NCBI GenBank assembly: GCA_014873095.1
Contig: CP050848.1
Location: forward strand, 4,275,850 to 4,339,849
Reading direction: 5' to 3'
Length of the DNA: 64,000 nucleotides
DNA from: Planctomycetales bacterium ZRK34
GTDB taxonomy: Bacteria; Planctomycetota; Phycisphaerae; Phycisphaerales; Zrk34
Part shown: positions 48,678-57,022 of the stretch, one piece after another
How positions within the stretch are numbered: the stretch's first letter is position 1
How the letters are laid out: the number at the start of each line of letters is the position of its first letter
Program-made: the position numbers and the translations under genes
Notes under the pieces: generated by a model
The model's input: the letters and a program-made list of their open reading frames with translations, nothing else
Database searches by the model: none
What the model was told of the DNA's origin: nothing

Positions 48678-49442
48678 TCAGGGATGGGCCTGGGGTTCGA
48701 TCGTGGGGGGCGAAGAGTGAGCGGGATGAGGGATCAGGGCGGGGGTATGTTTGCGGTATTCGAGGTAGGCCTGGCCGTGGAAGCGGACGAGGTCGCGTTC
48801 TTCGACGTAGATACCGAAGAGGATGTAGACGGTGGTGACGGCGGCGAAGAGGAGGTGGCCCCAGGTCATCGTCGGCGCGAACCAGAAGGCCAGAAGGAAT
48901 CCGAACATCAGCGGGTGGCGCACGAAGCGGTAGAGCGAGCGCACCGTGAAGGGGTGGTGGTGGTATGGGCGCTGCTTGAGATTGAGATACACCTGGCGGA
49001 CGCCGAACAGGTCGAAGTGGTCGATGAGGAACGAGGCGTAGAAGACGATACCGAACCCGAGCAGCGAGATCGCGTAGAGCAGGCCGCGCAGGGCGGGGGT
49101 CTGCACATCCCAGAGCACGCCGGGGATCGGCCGCCACAGCCAGAACAGCAGACAGAGGATGGCGCTGGCCAGCACGACGAAGGTGCTGCGCTCAGCGGCT
49201 TCGGGGATGATGCGCGTCCACCAGGCCTTGAAGGCGGGGCGGGCCATGATCGTGTGCTGCACGGCGAACAGCAGCAGGATGCCGATGTTCACGGCGAGGG
49301 CGATGCCGAGCGGGCCAGCCTCGCCGGTGTCCAGCGAGGTGGGCGTGGCGTAGTTTTCGACGAAGCCGATGGCGTAGAGGATGGTTGCGAAGAACAGCAG
49401 ATAAGCCAACAGGCCGTAGATGAAGATGAGCATCCGCTGCAT
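48678..49442 (-). CDS. NnrU/isoprenylcysteine-type methyltransferase, possibly MddA-like
   Basis: 254 residues from the ATG at 49442 (GGAG seven bases upstream). Six or so transmembrane helices and the C-terminal SAM-binding pattern RHPLMFGFLLAFWFAP followed by YVEERDLVRFHGQAYLEYR are typical of the NnrU/ICMT family; the length and YVEERDL pattern are close to methanethiol S-methyltransferase MddA, which makes dimethyl sulfide. Other family members methylate other thiols or are nitrite-linked (NnrU). Assignment to MddA needs comparison. It is a single gene whose 5' region contains a hairpin at 49501-49529. Confidence 0.72.
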   Translation of the reverse strand: MQRMLIFIYGLLAYLLFFATILYAIGFVENYATPTSLDTGEAGPLGIALAVNIGILLLFAVQHTIMARPAFKAWWTRIIPEAAERSTFVVLASAILCLLFWLWRPIPGVLWDVQTPALRGLLYAISLLGFGIVFYASFLIDHFDLFGVRQVYLNLKQRPYHHHPFTVRSLYRFVRHPLMFGFLLAFWFAPTMTWGHLLFAAVTTVYILFGIYVEERDLVRFHGQAYLEYRKHTPALIPHPAHSSPPTIEPQAHP

Positions 49443-49500
49443 GGCGTGTCTCCAGTTTTCAGGTTGCCCGACCGACCCATGTTCCAACTGCTGAAATGAA

Positions 49501-49529
49501 CAACACCCGACCGGAGCGGGCGGGTGTTG
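49501..49529 (-). other. Hairpin in the leader of the methyltransferase gene
   Basis: CAACACCCG (49501-49509) pairs with CGGGTGTTG (49521-49529). On the minus strand TTCATTTC follows, so it resembles a leaky terminator 59 bases before the gene start. If transcription begins upstream it could act as an attenuator. Confidence 0.4.
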
Positions 49530-49807
49530 ATATGGCCATTATAGGCGGCGATGTGGGGAGTGTCGGGCGCCACACACCGCGGGCTGGCGTGGGGAAGGTC
49601 AGTATGAAAGCGAACCGTTATAACCAAGGCACACACCACAAAGCGCGGTGTGTGGCACCCGTCCATGGTTTTCGGTTTGCCGAAACCGGCTCGAAACGGA
49701 CAATTCGCACAAACGTGTCGCGGGGCGTGGGGCAATCGGCGGGCCTGGCGCGGGTGAAAACGGCGGTCGCGCACGAAGCTGTCGCGGCGCGCCACGGGTG
49801 TGCGCGC

Positions 49808-49847
49808 CAAACGGGGTCAAAACGGGCCAAAACGGCTTAAAACGGGT
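49808..49847. repeat. Four 10-base tandem repeats with A-tracts
   Basis: Consecutive near-copies of CAAAACGGGT (CAAACGGGGT, CAAAACGGGC, CAAAACGGCT, TAAAACGGGT). The A-tracts recur every 10 bases, in phase with the helix, so the DNA may be curved here. Confidence 0.7.
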
Positions 49848-50053
49848 GTGTTTTTGCCGCGCGTGTGCGCTCAAATGAGGTCGATGGTCAGCGTGGTGCG
49901 CATCGGCGCGTCGCGAATCGGCGGCGATCGCCGTTTGCGGCGTGAAATCGGCGGTGAGGGGGCGGCGAAACACGAAGCGGGATTTCCGTGTATTTTGCCT
50001 CGCCGGTGCGCGCTGCGGGGCAGAGGGCCAACTGCATGCCGCGTGAAAAATAT

Positions 50054-50082
50054 TTGATATATTGCCCGTTCTGATGCACAAT
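50054..50082 (+). promoter_or_regulatory. Candidate promoter of the PEP-CTERM-like gene
   Basis: TTGATA (50054-50059), a 17-base spacer and CACAAT (50077-50082), 164 bases before the ATG. Only weak matches; the surrounding AT-rich patch supports it a little. Confidence 0.35.
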
Positions 50083-50245
50083 TCAGTCAGCGAGGTGCAT
50101 AATTCAATGGCAGATCGCCTGTTTCGAGGCCCGCGGTATTTGGTAGTTTAATGGGATGTGACCTGGCGATGTTGTCGCAAGTGGTTGTGTGTTGAGGGTT
50201 AACGAATGAGACGCTGCCTGCGGGCGGCCCGACAGGAGACAGGTC

Positions 50246-51388
50246 ATGGAATTCGGTAAAGCGGCATTGGCTTTGGCGTTCGTGGCGGCGGTTCAATATT
50301 CGACCGCATCGGCGGCCACCCTTTTCGAGGATCCTTTCGATCTGGATCCCGATGCCAACGGGTGGACCGAGACCATCAACCAGGGATCGGACACGATCAA
50401 CCTGGCCGACATCCACGAGACCGGGGCCGGCGAGGTCATCTTCGAGACCGACTACGACGGCACCGACGGGGCTGACAACGAGTTCTACGCCATCACACGC
50501 ACGCTCGACGCCACGGGTTTCAGCTCGCTGGCGGTGAAGTTGTCCATCCGTGAGGCGACCACCGTCGAAGGCAGCGACAACGTCAAAGTGCAGATCGACA
50601 CCGGCTCCGGCTTCACGGATGTGGTGGGGGTCAGCGGCGAATTCGGCACGACCACGCTCGGCCCGACCTTCCTCGGCGCCGCGACCAACAACAACAGCAG
50701 CTTTCAGATTCGCGTGATCAGCAACAACAACGCTGAAGACATCTATCTCGATCACTTCATCGTCTACGAATTCACTGATGTGGTGCTCTACTCCGATGAC
50801 TTCAGCCTCGACGCCGACGCGAACGGCTCGACGGATCGCGTCGGGTTCACCAATGGTTGGACCGTGGAGCAGGGCAATGTCGCCAACGGTTTCACCGCCT
50901 TGACCGATGGTGATGAAGTCGTACTCGCCCGCAGCACCGTGGACACCTCGCCAGACGCTGATGACTACATCCAGTTGACGCACAACTTCGACACCACCGG
51001 GTACAGCCACATCTCAATTCAGTTCGATGCCCGCCAGACCGGCACCACCTGGGAATCCGATGACTCCCTGCAGATTCTCTACACGACCGATGGTGTGAAC
51101 TACCAGACTCTGTTAAGCGACGGCGGCGTGTGGAATCCGGCCGGAGAGACCAATGCCGGCGGAACAGGCAACACCGGCGGCGCCTTTTTCGGGCCGTATC
51201 AGTTCACGGACTACGCTGTTTTCAACAACCCCGACTTCGGCATCCGCATCGTGGGCAGCTTCAACGCCGACGTCGAACAATACCTGCTGAACAGCATCCT
51301 GCTCACCGGCATCGTCATCCCCGCCCCGGCCGCGCTGCCGGCGGGTCTGATGCTGATGGGCCTGCTGGCCGGGCGGCGCCGCGCGTAA
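50246..51388 (+). CDS. Secreted two-domain protein with PEP-CTERM-like tail
   Basis: 380 residues. An N-terminal signal (MEFGKAALALAFVAAVQYSTASA) precedes two similar beta-sandwich halves, each beginning with a D-F-x-L-D-x-DANG element (DPFDLDPDANGWTE near 29; DDFSLDADANGSTD near 183), with acidic loops that may bind calcium. The tail APAALPAGLMLMGLLAGRRRA carries the same PAALPAGL sorting motif as the LamG protein at 34940-36637. Predicted to be surface-attached or released by an exosortase-type system. AGGAG/AGG precede the ATG; a terminator follows. Confidence 0.85.
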   Translation: MEFGKAALALAFVAAVQYSTASAATLFEDPFDLDPDANGWTETINQGSDTINLADIHETGAGEVIFETDYDGTDGADNEFYAITRTLDATGFSSLAVKLSIREATTVEGSDNVKVQIDTGSGFTDVVGVSGEFGTTTLGPTFLGAATNNNSSFQIRVISNNNAEDIYLDHFIVYEFTDVVLYSDDFSLDADANGSTDRVGFTNGWTVEQGNVANGFTALTDGDEVVLARSTVDTSPDADDYIQLTHNFDTTGYSHISIQFDARQTGTTWESDDSLQILYTTDGVNYQTLLSDGGVWNPAGETNAGGTGNTGGAFFGPYQFTDYAVFNNPDFGIRIVGSFNADVEQYLLNSILLTGIVIPAPAALPAGLMLMGLLAGRRRA

Positions 51389-51424
51389 AGCGTTCGTTTT
51401 TTTCGACAACCTGTTGACTTTATG

Positions 51425-51452
51425 CCGGGCCGCGATGCGGTCCGGTTTTTTT
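51425..51452 (+). terminator. Intrinsic terminator after the PEP-CTERM-like gene
   Basis: CCGGGCCGC (51425-51433) pairs with GCGGTCCGG (51437-51445, one G-T wobble), followed by seven T (51446-51452). Confidence 0.88.
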
Positions 51453-51458
51453 ATGAGT

Positions 51459-52631
51459 CTAACTTTCCCCGTGCGCGCTGCGGTAGTGCGACGGCGGCAC
51501 GCCTTCGTGTTTCTTGAACACGACCGAGAGATACTCGGCGTGTCGAAACCCGCAGGCGGCGGCGATCTGGCTCAGCGGCAACCGCGTTTCAGCCAGCAGT
51601 TGTTTGGCTCGTTGAAGTTGCAGGCGCACAATCTGCTGATGGGGCGAACGGTTGATGGCACGTTTGAATCGGGCTTCCAATACCCGCCGGCTCAACGGCA
51701 CCTGGGCCAGCACATCTTCGACGTTGATGCCTTCGCAGGCGTGTTCGCGGATGAACCGCATGGCGGTCGACACCTCCGCATCCTCGATCGCCAGGCCGTC
51801 GGTCGAACGCCGCGTCACGACGCCGCGCGGCCCGACGAGTTGACCGCTGCCGGGCGCCACACGCCGGCGGGCCATCAGTTTCGCCAGCGTGGATGCCGCG
51901 AGATAGCCGGCTTTGTGTGTGTCCGGCACGATGCTCGACAGCGTCGGGTCGGTCAGGTCGCAGAGCAACTGATCGTTGTCGACACCGAGCACAGCCACAT
52001 CATCAGGCACGGCGATGTCGGCGGCTCGGCAGGCGTCGAGAATCTGACGCCCGCGAATGTCATAACACGCCATGATGCCCACGGGTTTTTCCAGCGATTG
52101 CAACCACTCGATCAATACCGCCAACTCACGATCGGGGTCAAGGGCTTCAGTAGGTGTGTTGAGCACGGCGCATTCATGGCCGGACTGTTTTGCGAGCTTC
52201 GTGAAGTGATCGCCGCGCCAGCGCGACCAGTTGAACCGGTCGTCGCCGCAGTAGGCCAGTCGTTTGAACCCGCGCTCGGTCAGATGGTTCATCGCCAGTT
52301 CGGCGATCGCACGGTCGTCGGTTTCAACCCACGGCAGGGCTTCGATGAGCCGTGCCGCGCTGACGTCGACGACAGGCAGCCCCGTGGCGGTGACGGCGGC
52401 GGCGATGTCGGGTGTCTCGATGCGGGCGATGATGCCGTCGCCCTTGAATCGGGTGACCCATTCCGGCGACGCCTGCCCCCGGCCGGATTCGATCAGAAAC
52501 GTCGACCACTGGCTGTTTTCACGCACAAAGCTGCGGATGCCGCGCAGCAACCCGCGCCCGTAAGCGTTGGACGTTTCAATCAGCAGGGCGACACGCTTTC
52601 GCGGCCGTTTTTTGAGGGTTCTACGCGCCAT
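51459..52631 (-). CDS. XylR-type regulator: LacI-like sensor and AraC DNA-binding domain
   Basis: 390 residues. A LacI-type ligand-binding domain (about 12-280: RVALLIETSNAYGRGLLRGI, LAYCGD, GVDND) is joined to a C-terminal AraC/XylS double helix-turn-helix (about 290-385: VEDVLAQVPLSRRVLEARFKRAINRSPHQQIVRLQLQRAKQLL and IAAACGFRHAEYLSVVFKKHEGVPPSHYR). This layout is that of XylR, which senses a sugar and activates transcription. It is the last gene of a four-gene minus-strand operon, 20 bases after a glycoside hydrolase gene, so it probably regulates carbohydrate use. Confidence 0.9.
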   Translation of the reverse strand: MARRTLKKRPRKRVALLIETSNAYGRGLLRGIRSFVRENSQWSTFLIESGRGQASPEWVTRFKGDGIIARIETPDIAAAVTATGLPVVDVSAARLIEALPWVETDDRAIAELAMNHLTERGFKRLAYCGDDRFNWSRWRGDHFTKLAKQSGHECAVLNTPTEALDPDRELAVLIEWLQSLEKPVGIMACYDIRGRQILDACRAADIAVPDDVAVLGVDNDQLLCDLTDPTLSSIVPDTHKAGYLAASTLAKLMARRRVAPGSGQLVGPRGVVTRRSTDGLAIEDAEVSTAMRFIREHACEGINVEDVLAQVPLSRRVLEARFKRAINRSPHQQIVRLQLQRAKQLLAETRLPLSQIAAACGFRHAEYLSVVFKKHEGVPPSHYRSAHGES

Positions 52632-52651
52632 CGATGATCAGTATATCGCCG

Positions 52652-54355
52652 CTACGGCTGATCACGCTCGATCAGCACCACCCAGTCGCGATCAACATCG
52701 GCCGGAGGATCACCCAACGGCAGTTCACCGGGGCCATCCAGCGATCGGATTGACCCGCTTTGAAGTTTGCCGCCTTGCCGCGGATCAAACCACTTCACGC
52801 TGAACCGTCCCACCGGCAGCGTCAGCGATGTCGTCCGGCGTGGCGGCAGATACACCGCGTAAACCTCCCCGACCAGAGCAAAACAGTAGTCATCTTTTGC
52901 CGCGGTCAGTTCGTCGTGCGACTGCATGTCTACAAACGGTAGATGCTGCTGAAAAAAGTCGACGGTGATTTTCGTCTGCTTCCACATGTTTTCGCGGCTG
53001 CGGAAGTCCTCGCAATTCAGATCGTTGTTCGGATACTTGTACCCGAAGTACCACTCAACACCCGCGCCGCCGGCCATGAGATTGCCCCACAGCGCATACC
53101 GCCGCACGTCATCATGATCGGGGTCAACGGCGTCGGGTTTAACCCCTGTGTTCGCCGGGCCGATCTCATCGAGGCATACCACCCACGGTCGCCCGGCCTC
53201 GGCGCTTTTGTTGATCCACTCCAGCGTCTGCGCGTGCGTGTCTTTCATGTCGTGAATCTGCAGCGACGGGCCGTCGATGCCGTCGAACCCCAGCAGCGGC
53301 TGATACACCTTCTGCTTCTGATTCGGAAACGTGTGAATCACGATCGGGTGGTCATACGGATCGAGCTTGCGGATGTATTCGGCGAAAGCTTTCTGCTGCG
53401 CGGTGGTGTTCGTATTCTCCTCGCCGAGGTTCCAGAACAGCATCGGGTGATGCGCGAAGCGGGCGATCAGTTCACGGTAATACAGCTTGCGCAGCGGGCC
53501 GAGTTCGCCGTTGTCCAACAACTGATCGTTCTCCTGCTCCTGCGTGACGATGTGCAGCGCGACGCCGCGGTCATTCATGAATTTGAACACGTCGTTCCAC
53601 TGCGAAAGCTTCTTCGTATCAAAACGATCCCGCACATCCGGCTTGATCCACGGCCAGACATCCTTGCCGTCGCCGTCGACGTTCATCGTCAGCATGTACA
53701 TTGAGTTGACGCCGACCTTGGCGAAGTAACTTGCAACGCTACAGATGTTTGTGATCGAAGTGTATCTCTCCTGCGGGCCGAGTATCAGATCAACTCGATG
53801 TCCATAGTATTTGTGGTTGGGCTTGGTATTCGCGAAACCCTCGTAAGCGAGGAAGTTCTCCGGTGAATCGGCGCCGGCCTTGATGAAATACTTGTTGTTG
53901 CCGGCGAACTGGAGATATCGCCCGCCGACGTAGCGCAGCAGGCCGGGCGTCTGCTGATTGTTCGCGATGACCGTGTGCGTACCTTTGAGTCCGTCGCCGG
54001 TCAGAGGTTGGCCGGCGTTCAAATCGTCAGACAGAGCGATGTCGGGTCCGCTGCGAAAATTGACCTCGTAAGACCAGATGCCCGGGCGGTCCGGCAGCAG
54101 GTGGGCATGCCAGTTCAAATCACCCCCGAGATAGCCCGGCACGAGGATGCGGTCTCCTCCATTTTCAAAGATGACGGTCAGTCGACAATCACGAAACGGA
54201 TTGGGGTCGGCGTTTGGATTGACCATTGGGCCGATGATCGTCAGCGTGACTGGCTTCCAGACCTCCCTGCCGGTGATCTCAAGTTTGATGTTTTGCCCCG
54301 AAGCGGCAGAATTCAGCATCAGCCCAACGACGATGGTGGCGAGTCGGAACTTCAT
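52652..54355 (-). CDS. Secreted DUF5060-type glycoside hydrolase
   Basis: 567 residues with a signal peptide (about 1-20). An N-terminal beta-sandwich (about 30-125; DUF5060-like, ending DRPGIWSYEVNFRSG), then a TIM barrel (about 130-480) with a likely acid/base at NLGEENT near 312, HDMKDTHAQT, LDEIGPANTG near 395 (likely nucleophile) and a final Collagen_bind_2/DUF4038-like domain (VYLPPRRTTSLTLPVGRFSVKWFDPRQGG). The combination is found in glycanases of uncertain specificity. Its ATG overlaps the thioesterase stop by four bases and it precedes the XylR-type regulator. Confidence 0.82.
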   Translation of the reverse strand: MKFRLATIVVGLMLNSAASGQNIKLEITGREVWKPVTLTIIGPMVNPNADPNPFRDCRLTVIFENGGDRILVPGYLGGDLNWHAHLLPDRPGIWSYEVNFRSGPDIALSDDLNAGQPLTGDGLKGTHTVIANNQQTPGLLRYVGGRYLQFAGNNKYFIKAGADSPENFLAYEGFANTKPNHKYYGHRVDLILGPQERYTSITNICSVASYFAKVGVNSMYMLTMNVDGDGKDVWPWIKPDVRDRFDTKKLSQWNDVFKFMNDRGVALHIVTQEQENDQLLDNGELGPLRKLYYRELIARFAHHPMLFWNLGEENTNTTAQQKAFAEYIRKLDPYDHPIVIHTFPNQKQKVYQPLLGFDGIDGPSLQIHDMKDTHAQTLEWINKSAEAGRPWVVCLDEIGPANTGVKPDAVDPDHDDVRRYALWGNLMAGGAGVEWYFGYKYPNNDLNCEDFRSRENMWKQTKITVDFFQQHLPFVDMQSHDELTAAKDDYCFALVGEVYAVYLPPRRTTSLTLPVGRFSVKWFDPRQGGKLQSGSIRSLDGPGELPLGDPPADVDRDWVVLIERDQP

Positions 54356-54771
54356 TGCGGCAGGGCCTGTTTGTGACCGGCGTCGTCGATGTGGACGAAG
54401 GTCATGGTGGTGGTGAACACGGGATCATTCGGGTCGGCGTCGGCGTGTTCGGCGAAGACGTCGACGTGGTACCGCACGCTGGTCTTGCCGGCGCGGGCGG
54501 GGGCGACTTCGAAGCGGAGGATGGCGCCCAGCGCGACGGGGTTGTGAAACTCGACACGATCCATCGCGATGGTGACAAAGCGGCAGCCGGGGTAATCGCG
54601 CGTGGCGGCGATCCAGGCGATCTCATCGACCCACTTGAGCATGTTGCCGCCGTAGAGGTCGCCGAAGTGGTTCATGTGCTCGGGCATCACGAGGCGGAAA
54701 TGCTGCACGGGACTCTCCACGCAGGGCCAGTGGTCAAACGACGCCGACGTCTGAGTATACCGCCGCTTCAT
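54352..54771 (-). CDS. Acyl-CoA thioesterase, hotdog fold
   Basis: 139 residues. The single hotdog domain has RLVMPEHMNHFGDLYGGNMLKWVDEIAWIAA (about 25-55) with the N-x-x-G-D-L-x-G-G motif of the BFIT/YciA type, and VEFHNPVALGAILRFEV. YciA-type enzymes hydrolyse acyl-CoAs in the cytosol. It overlaps the membrane protein gene upstream (ATGA) and the glycoside hydrolase gene downstream, an unusual operon setting for a thioesterase. Confidence 0.86.
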   Translation of the reverse strand: MKRRYTQTSASFDHWPCVESPVQHFRLVMPEHMNHFGDLYGGNMLKWVDEIAWIAATRDYPGCRFVTIAMDRVEFHNPVALGAILRFEVAPARAGKTSVRYHVDVFAEHADADPNDPVFTTTMTFVHIDDAGHKQALPQ

Positions 54772-55199
54772 CGCGGCATCAGCATCATCACCGCCAGCAC
54801 CGCCCGGGCTGACCAGGCGATGGTGCGGATCCAGTTGGTGGATACCAGGCGTCGGATGTCGCCGGTGTCGTGTCGCTTTTCGAGTCGTCGATGAATCGGC
54901 ACCTGCACGAAAAATGTGCTCAACCAGATCACGGCGACCAGCCCGAGCCCGCCCCAGGCCATGGTCGGCTCAACCACCCCGATGCCCGGCCATGCGATCA
55001 GCACGGCCGTGGCGAGTTCGGCGATCATCAACGGGGCGATGATCCACGAAGCGCGGCGGGTGTGGTGATGTTCATACTCGACGAATTGCGCCTCCCCGAC
55101 GCGGGCGAACAGCGGGTAATGCACCACCTGAACGAACCAGACAAGCCCCGTCATCAACGTCGTCGCCAGGGCGTGAACAATGAGCACGAGGTCGGCCAT
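54768..55199 (-). CDS. Four-helix membrane protein
   Basis: 143 residues with four hydrophobic helices (about 3-25, 52-72, 80-100, 120-140). The HALATTLMTGLVWFVQVVHYPLF and VQVPIHRRLE motifs resemble small integral membrane proteins of the DUF1772/anthrone-oxygenase-like type, but the match is loose. First gene of the minus-strand operon with thioesterase, glycoside hydrolase and regulator; its start is divergent from the CHAD gene with 79 bases between. Confidence 0.65.
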   Translation of the reverse strand: MADLVLIVHALATTLMTGLVWFVQVVHYPLFARVGEAQFVEYEHHHTRRASWIIAPLMIAELATAVLIAWPGIGVVEPTMAWGGLGLVAVIWLSTFFVQVPIHRRLEKRHDTGDIRRLVSTNWIRTIAWSARAVLAVMMLMPR

Positions 55200-55278
55200 G
55201 GCGCGTCATTGTACTTCTGGCGGCGAATTTTAACACGCGGGGCATGGGCGCGATGCAACGCTCATGGTAAATTGATCC

Positions 55279-56400
55279 ATGCACATGGGTATTACGTCTT
55301 CGACAGGTCGAGCTTACGCAGCGAAGGTGCTTTTGCGTTACCTGGCGGCGCTGTCGTCGCGCGTGCACGGGGTGCGCCACGAAGAAGACATCGAATACGT
55401 CCACCAGATGCGGGTCGCATCACGCCGGTTGCGCAACGCGCTGGACCTGTTTGCCGAGGCGCTGCCGCGGAAGATGCAGCGGCGGTGGATGAGACAGATT
55501 CGACGGGTGACCAAATCACTGGGCGCGGCTCGCGATTTGGATGTGCAGATGGTGGCGCTGGATAAGCATCTCGACAAACTCAACGCGCCGGAAGACCGCA
55601 AGTACCAGGCGGGGGCTGAGCGTTTGCGTCTGCGGTTGTATCGGCAGCGGCAGGCCATTCAGCCGCGGGTCGTGGCGACCATGGATCGACTCGAAGACGA
55701 AGCGGCGCTGGAGAAGATGCGTGAATCGCTGATGGCGATGAAGGTTCGTGCGCGGCTGGATCAGACCCCCGAAAGCGGCCGGGCCCTGCGGCATGCCGCC
55801 AACGAGGTGATCCGCCTGCGGCTGGAGCAGATGCTGGCGTATGAACCGTTCATCCACTCGCCGCAGCATGTCGAAGAACTTCACGCCATGCGCATCGCCG
55901 CCAAGCATCTGCGCTACACGATGGAGGCCTATGCGGCGGTGTATGAAGATCGCCGCAAGTCGCAGATCAAGATGGTGCGGGAGATTCAGACACTGCTGGG
56001 CGACATCCACGACACGGACGTCTGGCTCGATTTCATCCCCGAATTCATCGACGCCGAACGGGAGCGTCATGCGGAGTTTTTCGGCCACCTGCGTGGATTC
56101 TCACGCATCCAGGACGGTCTGCAACGGTTGTATCAGGACCGCAAGGCCAAGCGGGACGATCTTCACAAGCAATTCACAAAGTTGTGGGATCGTCACGCCG
56201 AAGAATCCACGTGGCAACAACTCCGCGATTCACTGACTGACGATGAAACGGCCGATGAAGAACCTATCGAAACGGACACGACTTCGGACCCAGTCTCGGC
56301 CGGCCCCACAGCCGCCGGACAGTCCGCCGACGGGCAGGGAAGCTCACGGAGACCCACGCATGGAAGCGACAACCCCGAGTCAGGCTCCGACGCGGCGTAA
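55279..56400 (+). CDS. CHAD-domain protein
   Basis: 373 residues. The domain is a helical bundle with two histidine-lined faces: EYVHQMRVASRRLRNALDLF (about 37-56) and EELHAMRIAAKHLRYTMEAY (about 198-217), each with the H-x-x-R-x-x-x-x-x-L-R core. CHAD binds polyphosphate and is often encoded near polyphosphate-related or CYTH-domain enzymes. The last 70 residues are disordered, acidic and Ser/Pro-rich. The next gene, an HD phosphohydrolase-like protein, overlaps it by 41 bases, a likely functional link. Confidence 0.9.
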   Translation: MHMGITSSTGRAYAAKVLLRYLAALSSRVHGVRHEEDIEYVHQMRVASRRLRNALDLFAEALPRKMQRRWMRQIRRVTKSLGAARDLDVQMVALDKHLDKLNAPEDRKYQAGAERLRLRLYRQRQAIQPRVVATMDRLEDEAALEKMRESLMAMKVRARLDQTPESGRALRHAANEVIRLRLEQMLAYEPFIHSPQHVEELHAMRIAAKHLRYTMEAYAAVYEDRRKSQIKMVREIQTLLGDIHDTDVWLDFIPEFIDAERERHAEFFGHLRGFSRIQDGLQRLYQDRKAKRDDLHKQFTKLWDRHAEESTWQQLRDSLTDDETADEEPIETDTTSDPVSAGPTAAGQSADGQGSSRRPTHGSDNPESGSDAA

Positions 56401-57019
56401 AGTCGCCGCCGGTCGATTCCATCCAAAACTGAATCCGCAACTCGCGCCGGTGTATGCGCTGGCAGAAGATTGTCTGTATGAAGTCGGACATGCCCACCAC
56501 GTGGCGCGGCTGGCGTCACTGATGTTTGATCAACTTCAGCCGCTGCATCAACTCGGACCCAAGCGGCGCTTTCGATTGACCGCCGCCTCGCTGCTTCACG
56601 ACATCGGCCATCTGGAAGGTTCACGCCGGCACCATAAAACCACGCTCCGTTATATCCTCGATTCACGGCTGCTGCCCTGGTCGCAGCGGCATCGGCTCGT
56701 GGTCGGTTCGATCGCCCGTTACCACCGCAAAGCGCTGCCGAGCCCCAAGCACGATCATTTTGTCGCGCTGAACGCCACGGACCGGCGCGATGTGCGCGTG
56801 CTTGGCGGGTTGTTGCGTTTGGCCGACGCGCTGGACACGACCCATCGCAGCGTGGTGCGTGGTGTGAACTGCCGATTTGACGATCGTCGGATTTATGTCG
56901 AGTGCATGGTGCGGCGTGAATCGCGCAATGCCGCGGAGTGGGGCCGCGCGGTGCGCAAGGCGGATCTGCTGGTCAAGGCGCTGGAGCGTGATGTGTGTAT
57001 CGAGTGGCAGTCGCTTTGA
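56360..57019 (+). CDS. HD-domain phosphohydrolase, Ppx/GppA-C-like
   Basis: 219 residues from the ATG at 56360 (GGAG eight bases upstream; 41-base overlap with the CHAD gene). The HD motif is complete: HAHHVARLASLMFDQL, then LTAASLLHDIGH (His and Asp), then HHKTTLRYIL and LGGLLRLADALDTTHRS. This order matches the HD domain found at the C-terminus of exopolyphosphatases. A metal-dependent phosphohydrolase acting on polyphosphate or a nucleotide is likely; alone it lacks the Ppx/GppA ATPase-fold half. Its neighbour CHAD supports a polyphosphate role. Confidence 0.82.
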   Translation: MEATTPSQAPTRRKVAAGRFHPKLNPQLAPVYALAEDCLYEVGHAHHVARLASLMFDQLQPLHQLGPKRRFRLTAASLLHDIGHLEGSRRHHKTTLRYILDSRLLPWSQRHRLVVGSIARYHRKALPSPKHDHFVALNATDRRDVRVLGGLLRLADALDTTHRSVVRGVNCRFDDRRIYVECMVRRESRNAAEWGRAVRKADLLVKALERDVCIEWQSL

Positions 57020-57022
57020 TGA

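Larger units (their letters stand above)
49443..50245. other. Intergenic region without a supported gene
   Basis: 803 bases. Frames here are low-complexity Arg/Pro/Ala-rich and not credible. It holds a hairpin (49501-49529), four tandem 10-base repeats (49808-49847), GC-skewed sequence 49560-50040, and an AT-rich stretch at 50046-50062 with a weak promoter for the PEP-CTERM-like gene. Confidence 0.55.

Noticed and set aside
48454..49137. Minus-strand frame of 227 codons overlapping the membrane methyltransferase
   Set aside because: It is in another frame of the same strand; the protein is Arg/Pro/Leu-rich without homology, while the methyltransferase frame has membrane helices and family motifs.
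49599..50081. Minus-strand 160-codon frame in the 800-base gap before the PEP-CTERM-like gene
   Set aside because: Arg/Pro/Ala-rich low-complexity product, no Shine-Dalgarno, overlapped by competing frames of similar length on both strands; no domain recognised.
50087..51010. Minus-strand 307-codon frame antisense to the secreted two-domain protein gene
   Set aside because: Opposite frame has signal peptide, repeated domains, sorting tail and a terminator; this one has a Val/Gly/Asp-rich shadow composition.
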